In this document: one piece after another, positions 1 to 10,689 of the stretch | How the letters are laid out: every line of letters begins with the position of its first letter | Numbering within the stretch: the stretch's first letter is position 1 | NCBI RefSeq assembly: GCF_000313135.1 | Contig: NW_004457406.1 | Location: 44,132 to 84,793, forward strand | Direction: 5' to 3' | From: Acanthamoeba castellanii str. Neff | Lineage: Eukaryota > Discosea > Longamoebia > Acanthamoebidae | DNA: 40,662 nucleotides | The notes under the pieces: model-generated | Told to the model about the DNA's origin: nothing | Seen by the model: only the letters and a program-made list of their open reading frames with translations | Databases searched by the model: none | Translations under genes and position numbers: made by a program

Positions 1-29
1 AAGACGCGAAAGATGAGGGTGATAGTAAC

Positions 30-176
30 TTGGCGTTCTCGTTGCCGTCGGAGGTGTTGCCGGCGGGCTTGTGGTAGACGTAGGTCTGGGTGGTCGAGGT
101 GATAGTGGACACGGAGGCGCCCTTCTTCTTGACGTCGCCGATGCGCTCTTGCAGCGCCAGAAGTTGCTGCACACAC

Positions 177-218
<42 letters not shown>

Positions 219-3200
219 CACACACACACGACACACACACGACACACAAACACGACACACACACGACACACACACACGACACACACCGCATTATTGTGCT
301 TGTAGTCAGTCATGACAACTTGCACGGCTGGCGAACGTGAAGTAGATGAGCAGCTGCGCACCTCATAGGTCATCGCGTCGGGATCGACATCGTCGTCATC
401 GGCATCAGGGTCGTCCCAAAAGCTAATACGCCCAACACCATCAATGAACACCTTAGAAGTTCTTTCCCTGTCGTGTCGTGTCGTGTCGTGTCGTGTCGTG
501 TCGTGTCGTGTCGTGTCGTGTCGTGTCGTGTCGTGTCGTGCATTGCGTACCGCCCGTGGCGATGGCGGTGCCGATGTCGGTGCCTCGTGCGTTCGCCGTC
601 CCCACCGCCGGTGCTGGCGGCTGCCACGTCAGCGGGAGCGATAGTGCTGAAGACGGGAGTGAAGTTGCGTCGAAAGTACGAAGTCGGCGCGGGGGCCGCC
701 GCAGCCACAGCGGCGTCGGCGAGTTGCCGGCGCTGCCGCTCTCTATCCCGCCGGCTGCCGTCGGTGGCATCGTCCAGACGAGCGCGCGCGGCCTCCGTCT
801 GCTCGCGTAGCTCCCTCGTACGCTCGTTTAGGCTGGTCAGAATCGCCGTCGTGTCGTCCATTGGCGCCACATAACCTACACCCACCACCGCACCACCGCA
901 CCACCGCACACGCAACACAGTTAACAGCCAGACGCGTCGAGAGGGGGTGAGTGTGTGTGACGCACCCTCTTGCCGAAGCTCCTGCGCGAGCCGTCGTGCA
1001 AGCCTTTCATCAGACATGCTCCTGTTCAATTCATCATGCAGCGCGCTGACAACGGCTGTCACGTGAGCTTTCCACCACGCACCGCACCGCACGCACACCG
1101 CACACACCGCGCACCGCACACGCCACATGCCGAGAAGTGAACGTACCGGGCCAACTCTTCGTCGGCCCGAAGCTCCTCGTCAGTTGCAGCAGTTGGGGCC
1201 ACTGCAATGTCGGTGATCGCGCCTCCGCCGTCGCGCAGCTGCTGCTCCAGCATCGACTCGCGCAGGGCCATCTGGAGCAGCTCCTCCTCCGACAGCTCGC
1301 CGCCCAGGCCCTGGTAGTAGTCGACTAGCCCACCACGCCCGCCCACCGGGGACGGCGCCGGCGGCGCGCGGTCGGAAACATTATCGTCGACCAGGTCGGG
1401 CAGCGCGACGATTCGGGTCGCGCCATACCCTCCGTCGCTTTCTCTCTTCTCTCCTTCGCTTTCGTTTTCGTTTTCGCTCTCTTCGGAGATGACCCGCCTG
1501 CGGTGTAGCCTGTCTCGGTCCCGATTGGCCGAGGCGAGCGGCAGGCGCCGCGGGTGCACGAGGAGCTCTTCATGGTCGTCGTCGTCGTCGGTGCTCGCCA
1601 GCGAATCGTCGAGTCGGGTCCGCTCCACGAGGTCGGTGATCGACAGCTCCAGATCATCGTCCTCGTCCTCCATGTCATCGTTGTACGCCAGGATCGCGCT
1701 GACGTAATCCCTGATGATGCCGACAAGAAATTGAGAACGATTCAACACGTCTGTGGTCTAGCGTGCGCCGTGTGTGTCGTGTGTGTCGTGTGCGCCGTGC
1801 GTGTGTCGCGTGCAGAGCGAGAGTGTGACGTACTTCTTGCTTCGGCCTTGCACGGCCACACCCTCCAACGCACAGTACTGCCTCAACACCCTGGATACGG
1901 AGAACAGAGTTGTGAGCTGTCAGGGCTGAAGTGGGACCATGGTGAGAAGGGCGATCGCACTTGAGCGGGTAGCTGTCAAGCCGATTGAGGTCGAGCGTGT
2001 CGATCGTGTCATCATCGTCACTGTCGTCATCTTCATCATCGTCGACGACGACGGTGTTCGGCATTTCGCCCGTGCTGACGCGATGACGGTTATGTAGCTC
2101 CTCCTCGTCGTCGTCGTCTTCTTCAGACGTCGACAAGATCGTGATCACCGCCGATGTCGGCGACGCTCGACGGCCCGTGTTGGCCACCACACCCCCGCCA
2201 CCCCCGTACGGTTCGAGATCACTATCGTCGCTGTCGTCGCTATCGCTGCTGTCGTCAAGCCCGCGCTGCCGGTTGAGGTCGCGATAGGCCTCCATCAGCG
2301 AATCGTCCATTTGCGCGTACGACGCGTAGCCCGTGGGCGACGACGATGTGAACACGGTCGGTGCGTAGAGGTCCGGGTCGAGCTCCTTCCGGCTCATGAG
2401 CCGCGAACCGAACGGATCGGCTGTTGTGTCGTGATCGACACCCAAGCCGAGCGTAAGACTTCGCAAAACAACAACAACAACAAACTGAGCGCAACACTAG
2501 CTGGCGACGTACCACGGTGGTGGTTGGCGGTGTCGCGTTCGAGTTCGGCGAGCATCTCCTGCTGGAGCATCTGCGCGAGCAGTTCGTCCGAGATCGTGCT
2601 GTCCTCCTCGAGAGGAGGCGTCGCAACGACGCCCCCTGAGCCACGGCGACCTCGATCAGCACACGACGCACGATACAACACGCAGGCACGACACACGACG
2701 CATGACACGACACATTCTGGCGACGCACCGGGAGGCTGGCCGCTGTTGCCGTCCAACATGGCGAAGTCGTTGAGCGCGAGGTCGAGCTCGGGATCGGGCA
2801 CCACCACCGCCGTTGGCGGTCGCGTGCCGGCGTTGCCGTGCAAAGGCCGCTGGCGCGACGCAACCACCTGGCGCCTCCCCGCCACAGAGGACTGCTGGTC
2901 TTGCGAGCCGGGCCGGCGTGCGTGAGGGGTGCGCCCAACCGCACCGCCGCGGGTCCCATTGGCCGTCGGGCTGCGGTCGGCGCGTCGTGACGACAGCGAC
3001 CCGGACCCGCGGCGGCCACGCGCGGCAGGCGCTGACGACGACGACGAGCTGAGCGCAGTGAGCGAAGGGTAGCGAGTAGTCGATGATGACCTGTACGCGG
3101 AGGCGGGCCTGGAAGCTGTGGTAGACGGCAACGACGAGGAGGGTAGTGTGTACCTCTGGCAACCGTAGCCGCTACTTGCTGTCGTTGCCGACGACGACGG

Positions 3201-3368
3201 AGCACCAGTTCTGTCGGGCCTTGACGTGCTGGTGCTACTGATGCCGCTGCCTCGACGCGGTGGTGCTGGTGCAGCCGTGGCTGGTGCTGGTACTGCGGCT
3301 GATGATGGTGCAGCACCTCCAGTTTCGCCCTTGCCGTAGAGGAGCTCATCGAGCCATCTGTCGCTCAT
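30..3368 (-). CDS. Probable RING-type E3 ubiquitin ligase with UIM (3'-truncated)
   Basis: Exons (minus): 3368-2729, 2635-2513, 2420-1961, 1890-1834, 1710-1147, 1021-966, 875-551, 422-362, 166-30; phases agree throughout. About 808 residues are visible before the gene leaves the window. The N-terminus (MSDRWLDELL) leads into a long Ser/Ala/Arg-rich disordered region. Around residues 440-520 there are several Asp/Glu runs. Near residues 565-590 the stretch SEEELLQMALRESMLEQQ fits a ubiquitin-interacting motif, and similar short Leu/Glu helices occur elsewhere (DELLAQMLQQEM, DERLARRLAQEL). The last exons read MTYEQLLALQERIGDVKKKG followed by TYVYHKP. That pattern directly precedes the RING-H2 finger in plant BIG BROTHER-like and related E3 ligases. 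The RING itself would lie in the next exon, outside the window, so the E3 call is inference. The likely role is ubiquitin-chain recognition and transfer. The start is the first ATG of the long open first exon. Confidence 0.6.
167..361. repeat. Intronic CA / CACACGACA microsatellite
   Basis: An intron of the E3-like gene holds an uninterrupted CA array (about 172-215) that grades into repeated ACACGACAC units up to about 288. Short open frames of His/Thr across it are artefacts of the repeat. Confidence 0.9.
468..541. repeat. Pentanucleotide (TGTCG)n array, about 14 copies
   Basis: A near-perfect array of the 5-bp unit TCGTG runs inside the intron 423-550 of the E3-like gene. It is open in several frames on both strands, which produces spurious Cys/Val/Ser or His/Asp/Thr ORFs. 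It ends ten bases from the splice donor at 549-550. Confidence 0.92.
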
Positions 3369-3862
3369 CTTTTTCAGATCTCCTCAGAGAGTTGAGATCA
3401 AGACGTCTGCAAACACCAAACAGAATGATTCTGTTATCAGCCTCTTCATCTCGTCCCAACGTAGCTTGGGAAGTTGGCACATCTGGTGCTTCAAGCAAGA
3501 CGAGATGGAGATGCGCGGGGGGGGGTGCAAAGAAGCACCAGCTCCAGGCAACGACTACAATATATGGCAAGGAGAACGCACCTTCTTCACCTTCCTCCAC
3601 CCGCAGGATGCGTCAGGCAGCCAGATGTGCAGATCTTCGAACACCAACAATCCACAAACGTTTTTATTTATTTCTTTTTTCAGTGCGCATTTCTTTTTGG
3701 CGGGAGGGGCGTTTTGTTTTTTTATTTATTTTTCTATTTATCTCCTATTGGGTGAAAACAACTACTGTCGGTGAAGTGAAAACAATAAGACTAGTACCCA
3801 CGTATTGTTCTGGCTGGTGCAAGCACCGCTAACACACGCACAGCCACAACATCAACAACAAC
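3369..3862. promoter_or_regulatory. Divergent intergenic region, candidate shared promoter
   Basis: These 494 bp separate the start of the minus-strand E3-like gene from the start of the plus-strand ubiquitin-like gene. No conserved coding stretch was seen. There is a G-run near 3519-3526 and a T-rich tract from about 3660 to 3740. Promoter function is inferred only from the head-to-head arrangement. Confidence 0.35.
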
Positions 3863-4189
3863 ATGTCTGCCGAAGAGGGGAACAAGACCTTCAAGCTCAC
3901 CGTGGCTACCGGGTACTCGGGCCTGCTACCCCGCAGCTGGGGCGACACCCAGAAATGGACCATTGACGTCTCGCCCACGGACACGCTGGCCGACGTGCTC
4001 ACCAAGATCACCGCTGCCGGCGGACGACGCCTGCCTCCCCTGTCTTCGTTCCTCGTCGCCGCCGGCGCACACGTCAGACTGGTAAGCGACCACGGGCGGC
4101 TGCCGGACCCCAGGCCCGAGGCCACGGTGGGCGAGAACGGCCTCAGCGCCAACACCGTCCTCCGCTGGCACAACGGCGCCTTCGACTGA
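3863..4189 (+). CDS. Small ubiquitin-like-fold protein, single exon
   Basis: An intronless 108-aa ORF starts at an ATG in a CAACA-ATG context. The sequence has a weak ubiquitin-like layout: a first strand pair (KFTLTV-type, seen as TFKLTVATG and KWTIDVSP), a helix (TLADVLTKITAA), a strand resembling the ubiquitin F-R-L-I-F position (VRLVSDHGRLPD), then TVGENGLSANTVLRWHNG, comparable to the ubiquitin 'TLxDYNIxxxSTLHLV' segment. It lacks a C-terminal Gly-Gly, so conjugation like ubiquitin is unlikely. It may be a UFM1- or UBL-domain-like adaptor, but no named family was recognised. The internal GTAAGC at about 4082 could be a donor, but reading through gives a coherent domain. A neighbouring divergent gene also belongs to ubiquitin biology, which may be coincidence. 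Confidence 0.6.
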   Translation: MSAEEGNKTFKLTVATGYSGLLPRSWGDTQKWTIDVSPTDTLADVLTKITAAGGRRLPPLSSFLVAAGAHVRLVSDHGRLPDPRPEATVGENGLSANTVLRWHNGAFD

Positions 4190-4252
4190 AGCCCCTTCAC
4201 AGAATGAACATTTTTTAGAATCCTATCCTACTGTCAGTCTTCACCCAAGGTC

Positions 4253-5942
4253 TCAGTCCAGGGGCGGCTTCATCCAGCTGCCGTGCTTCATGATATCTGG
4301 GTAGTACTGGGCCATCCACTTGTCCTTGGCGCCCCAGAAGCCGGCGAAGTGGACCACGAAGATGTCGAACTCGCCGGCCGCGCCCTCGGGGACTTTCCTC
4401 GCCGGCGCCCCCTTCACGTACTGCATCTGGTCCTGCGGCACCTCCGCGACGCGCGACTTGACCTGGAGAAGCACCCGCGACGCACAACGTGAGTCCAAAC
4501 TCGACCGCACACGCACACACGCACACGCACACGCACACGCACACGCACGAGGCAGGGTGGGGTACGTCGGAGTCGGAGTTATAGAAGGCGATGAGGCCGC
4601 GCTGCTCGGCCCACACGTCGTTGATGTACTGTTTGGAGTCCCAGATGCGGCGGAACAGGGCCAGATTCCAGGCCGAGCATCGGAGCGCCATGATGCCCGA
4701 ATTGAATCCGTTTAGATCTGGTGGCCACCGGTCAGTCGTGAGTGCGTGTCGTGTGTCGTTGTGCGTGTGTTGTTGCGTCGTGTCGTGTGTCGTGTGTCGT
4801 GTCGCGTGTCGTGTGTCGTGCATGTGATGTTGTTGCATACCCTTGGAGAGTACGATCTGCTTATGCTGGTCGTTGAAGTACTGCCCGGTGATGTGCTTGA
4901 TCGTGAATTCGTACCTCGCCACGAGCGAGTCGCAATCAAGCCACAGCAGCCAATCGTAATCGCAATCTCCCTCCTATCCCGTGCCCGCCACACGACGCAC
5001 GCAACACGAAACACGTTTGGTTTAGGCTCGTGTTGTGTGTGTTGTGTGTGTGTGTGCGCGCGCGCGCGCGTGTGTGTGTGTGCGTGCGTTGTGTGTGTGT
5101 GTGTGTGTGTGTACTCACCCCCTCCGTGCCGGCGAGCACGTCGAGCAGGAAGGCCGTCTTGGTCCAGATGGGCGGCCGCGGCGTCTGGCCCTGGGGAGCC
5201 TTGTAGGCCGTGACCCACCACTCAAAGTCGTAGCCGTGGAGCTTGGCATAGAGCATCTTGTTCTTGATGCTCACGTCCCTGTGTGCTGCGCCCGGATCAC
5301 ATGACGTCATCACCTGTGTGTGTGCGTGTGCGGTTGTGAGTCGTACGCGTGCATGTGCGGTGGTGTGTGCGGTGGCGCGTGGGTGCGGTTGTGAGTCGTG
5401 CGCGCGTGTGCGTGCGTGCGCGGTGGTGCGTGTGTGGGCACCTTGACGCGGGAGCGGTGGCACGGGCCATGGACGAGTTTGCCGCTCTTGTCGACCGAGG
5501 AGTCGTGTTGCAGGTACTTCGGGGAGGTGGCGCTACACGCTCCGTTCTTGTGCTCGACAGGCCCCTCATCTCCCTCTTTTCCTTCTTCGGCGACTTTCTC
5601 CTCCGTTTCCTGTTCTTCTTCTGTTTGCTCTGCTTCCGGCCTCTCTGCTGTTTCTGCTTCTTCTTCTGCTTCCACATCTTCTTCGCCAAACACGCCATTA
5701 TCGCCTCCTTGCGGCCGAGTGTCGTCAACATCGAGCCGGCCCTTTCGCGACGTGGTGCCTTATAAATAAGATTTTATTTTAGTATATTAGGGAAGATTTA
5801 TTATTCTGTATTTATTGGCGCGTAGAAAGGGGGGCTGGGTACCTGTTGGGAAGCTGAGGTAATAGATGGAGCTGACAAGGACAACGATGAGCAGAAGGAG
5901 GATGGTTGATCGAAACCGCCGGGGCCAGCTGTCCATCATCAT
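4253..5942 (-). CDS. GT34-like (GMA12/MNN10 family) glycosyltransferase, type II membrane protein
   Basis: Exons (minus): 5942-5843, 5758-5442, 5313-5119, 4973-4841, 4717-4566, 4462-4253; 368 aa. The first exon encodes a short cytosolic end (MMMDSWPRRFR) and one hydrophobic segment (STILLLLIVVLVSSIYYL, about residues 12-29), a classic Golgi signal anchor. A Glu-rich stem follows (about residues 50-95). The catalytic part has SIKNKMLYAKLHGYDF, matching the GT34 motif in which a nucleotide-sugar transferase reads 'NKxxYAxxHGY'. It also has the metal-binding DxD in DYDWLLWLDCDSLV (about 209-222), then FNSGIMALRCSAW and VVHFAGFWGAKDK near the C-terminus. GT34 enzymes transfer galactose, mannose or xylose from nucleotide sugars to glycans in the Golgi; the sugar here is not predictable. 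Introns hold long GT/GTGTCG repeats. The acceptor of exon 4 could be 3 nt different. Confidence 0.8.
5028..5112. repeat. GT/GCGC dinucleotide array in GT34 gene intron
   Basis: Runs of GT broken by a (GC)n core (about 5058-5070) fill most of the intron 4974-5118. The alternating purine-pyrimidine run is a possible Z-DNA former (inference). Confidence 0.85.
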
Positions 5943-6116
5943 CGTTTTTCGATCTTCGCGTCAAAATAGGAGTTAAAAGAGAAAAGAATGAAGCGATTGC
6001 TTCGCTTCTCCCCTCTTTGCTGCGTGTCTTTGGTGTTGTTCGAAAGAAGACGGATGATCCAAGCAACCTTTGTGCTGGCCAATTTTATCGGACTTGACAC
6101 GCCACGTCACGCTGTC

Positions 6117-6134
6117 GGAGTTAAAAAACTCCGA
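6117..6134. other. Perfect inverted repeat CGGAGTTAAAAAACTCCG
   Basis: A 7-bp stem with a 4-base A spacer lies 6 bp beyond the stop codon of the flavocytochrome gene (minus strand), between it and the GT34 gene. It may mark a 3' processing site or a binding site. The half-site GGAGTTAAAA recurs elsewhere in the window. Confidence 0.6.
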
Positions 6135-6139
6135 TGATC

Positions 6140-8247
6140 TCACAGCGCAAAAGTCTCGGCGTGGAGGTCCACCGAGCCCGGGTGGCGGCCGCACACGCCG
6201 GTTACCTGCGCGCGCATGGACTCGGGGCCGCACACCAGCACCGCGACGCGGTCGGGCCAGGCCTGCCGCACCTCGTCGGCGATGATGCCCGCCAGGTCTG
6301 GCCGGCCCTGGCCCACGTGCAGGTCCACAGTGCCCGCCACTTGGGCGGTGGCCTCATCGCCCAGATCGGCGCGGGTCACGTACACGTGCGACTCGAACAC
6401 GCCGGCAGAATCCAGTTTCATGTCTGGCTCGCAGAAAGTTGATGAGCAATGTGTGTCGTGCGTCGTGTGTGTCGTCTGGTGTGTACCGTTGCTGAAGGCG
6501 AGATAGAGGGCGAGCTGAGGCACCGACCAGTGCAGGCTGACCTTGTCGGCCAGCGGCGCGCCACGGTCGTGCATGTGCCTCATGATGGCCAGCATCGGCG
6601 TGACACCAATCCCGCCCGCCACCAGCACCACCTGGCAAGCGCCCCATCATCAGCGTGTGCGTGTGCGTGTGCGTGTGCGTGCGTGTGCGTGTGCGGTGCG
6701 ACTGAATGGGGCAAAGGGGGCGGGGAGCGGACCCTTCGGTAGGCGAACGGGTCGACGGAGAGTGCGCCGTAGGGGCCTTCGACTCTTCCCGAGGCGATCG
6801 TCCCTGGTCGCATCTCCACCGCACGCAGCAGCTGGTGGGTGTAGTTACCTGCATGCAACACAAACTCTGTTGGTGTGCCATTGTGTCGTGTGTGCCGTGT
6901 GTGCGGGTGCGAACCGGCTGATTTGACGTGCACGGTGAACTCGCCGTCGTGGCCACCGCCTGGAGCGGGCGGCGCCGAGGAGATGGTGAATGGGTGCGCC
7001 TGGAGCGGGGCCACAGCCGGTAACGTGAGGAACACGTACTGGCCCGCAGAATAGGCGAACCGACCGTCGACCTTGATCGTCAATCTATGTGTGCGTGTGC
7101 GGTGGTACGTGTGCGGCGGTGCGGGCGTGAGTTGTGTGATGCCCGGCTTGAGGTGGTTAGTTGGGTGAGCCCTTACTTGACGATGTCGCTGCACACTTTC
7201 TGGGCTGAGACGACGGCCGCTCGGGACTTGGGCGAAATGAGAATAGAATACAACCGGTAGAGCAGGTCCACGCCGTAGAAGAAGAGACTGACCGAGGCCT
7301 TCATCAGAAACCCTGCAATTCCAAGTATTCAGCCTGTGTGTCGTGTGTCGTGTGTCGTGTGTCGTGTGTCGTGTGTCGTGTGTCGAACGTGTGTCGTGTG
7401 CGGTGCGGTGATACATACCTCCGCCGCCGTGGTGGAGCAGAATGAAGACGATGAACGAGGGCACGAAGATGATGTGCGCCCAGCGAAACAGCTCGAAGAG
7501 TCGCCGCCGCACGAAGGGCAGGGACATGGCGATGATGACGAGGTAGCACGCCACCGCTACCTCGCCGAACAGATTGTCGGTCTTCTTCAGCGCCTCGTCG
7601 ATCCACTTCTGGCGGCCCTCCTTGAGCCAGGTCACGTGGAACACGGTGCCGTGCGCAATCACCATCGCAATCGCCTAGGGCGCAAAAGAACGAAAAAAGC
7701 GAAGGGTCTTGGTGCAAGAACGAAAGAAGACGAGCCCAGAGAGAGAGAGAGAGAAAGAGAACGAGAAAGTGAGAAGCTCGAGTACAGTGTTGGATATCCA
7801 GCGGTGGTAGGCGATCGCGCGCTCGAAGCTGCACGAGAACAACACCTGCCAGATCGAGTTGCGCGTCACAAACAGCAGCGACAGCGCCAGATCCCTGACG
7901 AGGCGCAAACGCACCGCACACGCACACACGCACACGCTGCAATGAGGAAACGGGGAAGCGAAAACACGAGGTGAGATGGAAGGCCACCAGTGGACGACCT
8001 CGCCGAGACTTTTGGCGAAGTGTTCAGTGTTGGAGCGTCGGTAGGAGTAGAAGATGAAGCCGGCGTGGATGCCCAGGAAGAGGCCGATGAGCACGAGCTC
8101 GAGCAGGGTGAGCCCCACGCCTAGGCCCACCAGCGGCATGCGGCCCAGGCCGATCTTCACCCACGCGAAGGCCGATGGGGAGATGGCCGGCTTGTTGTTG
8201 GGCCACGACTCCAGCCTTCGCATCTCAGCCATCGATTCGCTCATCAT
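6140..8247 (-). CDS. Ferric reductase / NADPH oxidase-like transmembrane flavocytochrome b
   Basis: Exons (minus): 8247-7988, 7894-7786, 7674-7419, 7312-7177, 7084-6915, 6848-6733, 6631-6487, 6423-6140; 491 aa. The N-terminal half has several hydrophobic helices with His residues placed as in bis-heme ferric reductases (AYHRW, IAHGTVFHV, RWAHIIF, LLHHGGG). The C-terminal half is a ferredoxin-reductase module: the FAD motif HPFTISS, the glycine-rich NADPH motif VAGGIGVTPM, CGPESM, and the usual aromatic-containing end HAETFAL. The enzyme would carry electrons from cytosolic NADPH through FAD and two hemes across a membrane to Fe(III)/Cu(II), or to O2. No EF-hands are present and the size is small, so a FRE/STEAP-like metal reductase or small NOX-like enzyme is favoured over a calcium-regulated oxidase. 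The exon 1 donor is GTGGCC, unusual here, but phase and protein continuity support it. Confidence 0.85.
7332..7386. repeat. (GTGTC)n-type repeat in flavocytochrome intron
   Basis: TGTGTCG units repeat within the intron 7313-7418. The same unit family occurs in introns of many genes here. Confidence 0.85.
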
Positions 8248-8536
8248 CACTCTCTTCCTCTACAAAATTGGCGAGCTCAAGATTCGAATTCAATCTCCCC
8301 CCGAGAGAGATGATTAAATCCAAGTGACGTTGGGGGCGAAGACGACGAAGAAGACGTGAGAATGAGTTGTGTGGGTGAACGAAGCAAGTTTATAGTGCAC
8401 CAGTAGCGAGAGAAGCAGAAGCCAACCACCGCGCCCGCAACCATATCTCTCCCCGCCGTTGCCGGCTCCTTTCTGGGGCCTCAGCACCTCTGCGGGCCGA
8501 TCGACATCAATTGCCCGGCAGACGCGGGCCAAGGTC

Positions 8537-10655
8537 TCAGAGCGCGACAGCGGCGACGGCGGCGTCGGTGCCGGCGTCGGCGGACTCGGGGGCGATGAGG
8601 AGTCGGCCAGTGTGCGGGTCGCGTGCGAGGTCGAGTATGCGGTCGAACTCGCCCTGCACTGACGGGTCGTGGTCGATCACCAGCACCGTCTCCTTGCCCA
8701 GGCGCCGCAGCACCTCGCACACCAGCGGCTGACACACAAGACCACCAAAACCAACAGCTAATATGAATATGTGTAATAAAAAAGGAGAATGAAAAGAATA
8801 TGCACAGCGCACACACGGGCCGCACACATGCAAGCGTACCTTGGTGGCCGGGTCGAGGTGGGTGGTCATCTCGTCGACGATTAGGAAGGGAATGCGTACG
8901 CCGCTGCGATTGAACACCATCTCGCTCAACGCAAACTGTGGTTCCCCAGACACACGAGAACGAGAACGAGAACGAAGAAAAACTTCGGCTTGAGGGAGTG
9001 ACAGAGAGAGGGGGAGAGGGAGGAAGTGCGTACGGGGGAGAAGGCCAGCTCGGCACAGCGGCGCTGCCCGCCGGAGAGCTGGGTGAAGGAACGCGAACGC
9101 AGCTTGCCGCTCACCTGGTCGAATTCGTGGAAGTCGATCTGCAGGTCGTCGCCCTCCATCGACAGGGTGCAGTTGATCTTGCCCTGCAACAGAATGGACA
9201 GAAAACTGAATGGAACACCACCGCACACGCACACGCACACGCACCACCGCACACGCACACGCACACAGTGAGATAGGGCTTTCAAGTTGTAGGTGTGCCG
9301 AGAAAGGCGAGGAAGGGCCAACGCACTGGTTGGCATAGTCCTCGAGCTCGTGCAGTACGGCGCTGAGCGCGGTGACAGGTATGCCTTTAGGACCGAATCT
9401 GATGCAGAGGGAGTGTAAGGCCCAGATCTAAGATAGGAGCTAAAACGGCGATTACGGGAGGGTACCCCGTGTCCCAGAATTCAGCAACGCGCAGCTGCTG
9501 GTCGGTGCTGTCCATCGTTGACTGTCAACCACACCACACACCACCCAACCGACCAATCAGCAACTGATGGGTTCGTAGGGAACAAAGAAAAGAAAAGAAA
9601 AACTGCCGGCACAATAAAACCAACGAACCTTGATGTGCGCCATCGACTGCAGCAGAGTGCGGACTTTAGTGTCCTTCTCCGCCTTTTGCTCTTCAAACGG
9701 ATTCCTTGCTGTGTTTCGTCCGAAACGGACGTCAATTAACAGAAGCACACCACAACAGCACGCACCACCGCACACGCACACGCACACGCACACGCACACT
9801 GTCCTGACTGGCGCCACATACAACGAACCTGTGTTAAGCTTCTTCATCTGGGCCGCGGCCTCGCTGAGCGCGCGTTCCACGTTCTTGCGGTTGTTGCGCA
9901 TGTTGGCGGCGATGGTCAGCTTCTCGGCGCATTCGGTCGACTGCCTGTGCAGCTGGTCGAGGTCCTTCTCCCCGGCCTGCCGGCGCTCGGCGTAGTCCCG
10001 CTTCTCGGCCGCCATCTCGGCGTCGACGGCCTTCAGCTCCTCCGCGAGCCGCGCGACCAGCGACTCCCGCTCGGCCACCTTCTGGCGCAGGTCGGCCACC
10101 AGCCGGTCCTTTATCTCCGATGAGATGGGCTGTCCACACGTATTGCACGTGTCGACCGCCGCCGTCGTAGTTTCCTGATTCTGGCAAGCCCAGAGCAAAG
10201 TCAGCCGTGGCCGTGTCGTGTGTTGAATGTCTGTGCCGTGCGTGTCGTGCGTGTCGTGCGCTACCTGGGCAGGGGAGGAGTGTGGATGCCTTCGATGAAT
10301 CTCGTCCTCCATCTTCTTCTTCTCCTTTGCGGACGCCAGCTGCTCGGCTTGGAGTTGCCCCAGTCTAGCGTGAGAACGTTCATAAGTGCGAGAAGCGGCT
10401 ATGGGTGGTGAGTGGGTGGTGGGTGGTGACGTCTCTCGCTATCTACCTCTTGGACAAGAGGCTGATGGTGGTCTGATGCTTGGCGGCGACGTCGTTGATG
10501 ACCTTGTTCATCTGGTTGATGGCCACTTGTACGCTCTGCTTCTTGTCCATCCACTCCTTCTCCTCCTTTCCTTCCATTCTGTAGTGTATGAATGATGATA
10601 GTCAGCACGCGTGTGTGTGTGTGTGCGTGCGTGTGTGTGTGTGTGCGTGTGTGCG

Positions 10656-10689
<34 letters not shown>

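Noticed and set aside
4928..5463. Cys/Val-rich or His/Thr-rich ORFs suggesting metallothionein-like proteins
   Set aside because: They arise from GT/CA microsatellites in introns and change reading frame freely. The same pattern repeats at many intronic arrays in the window.
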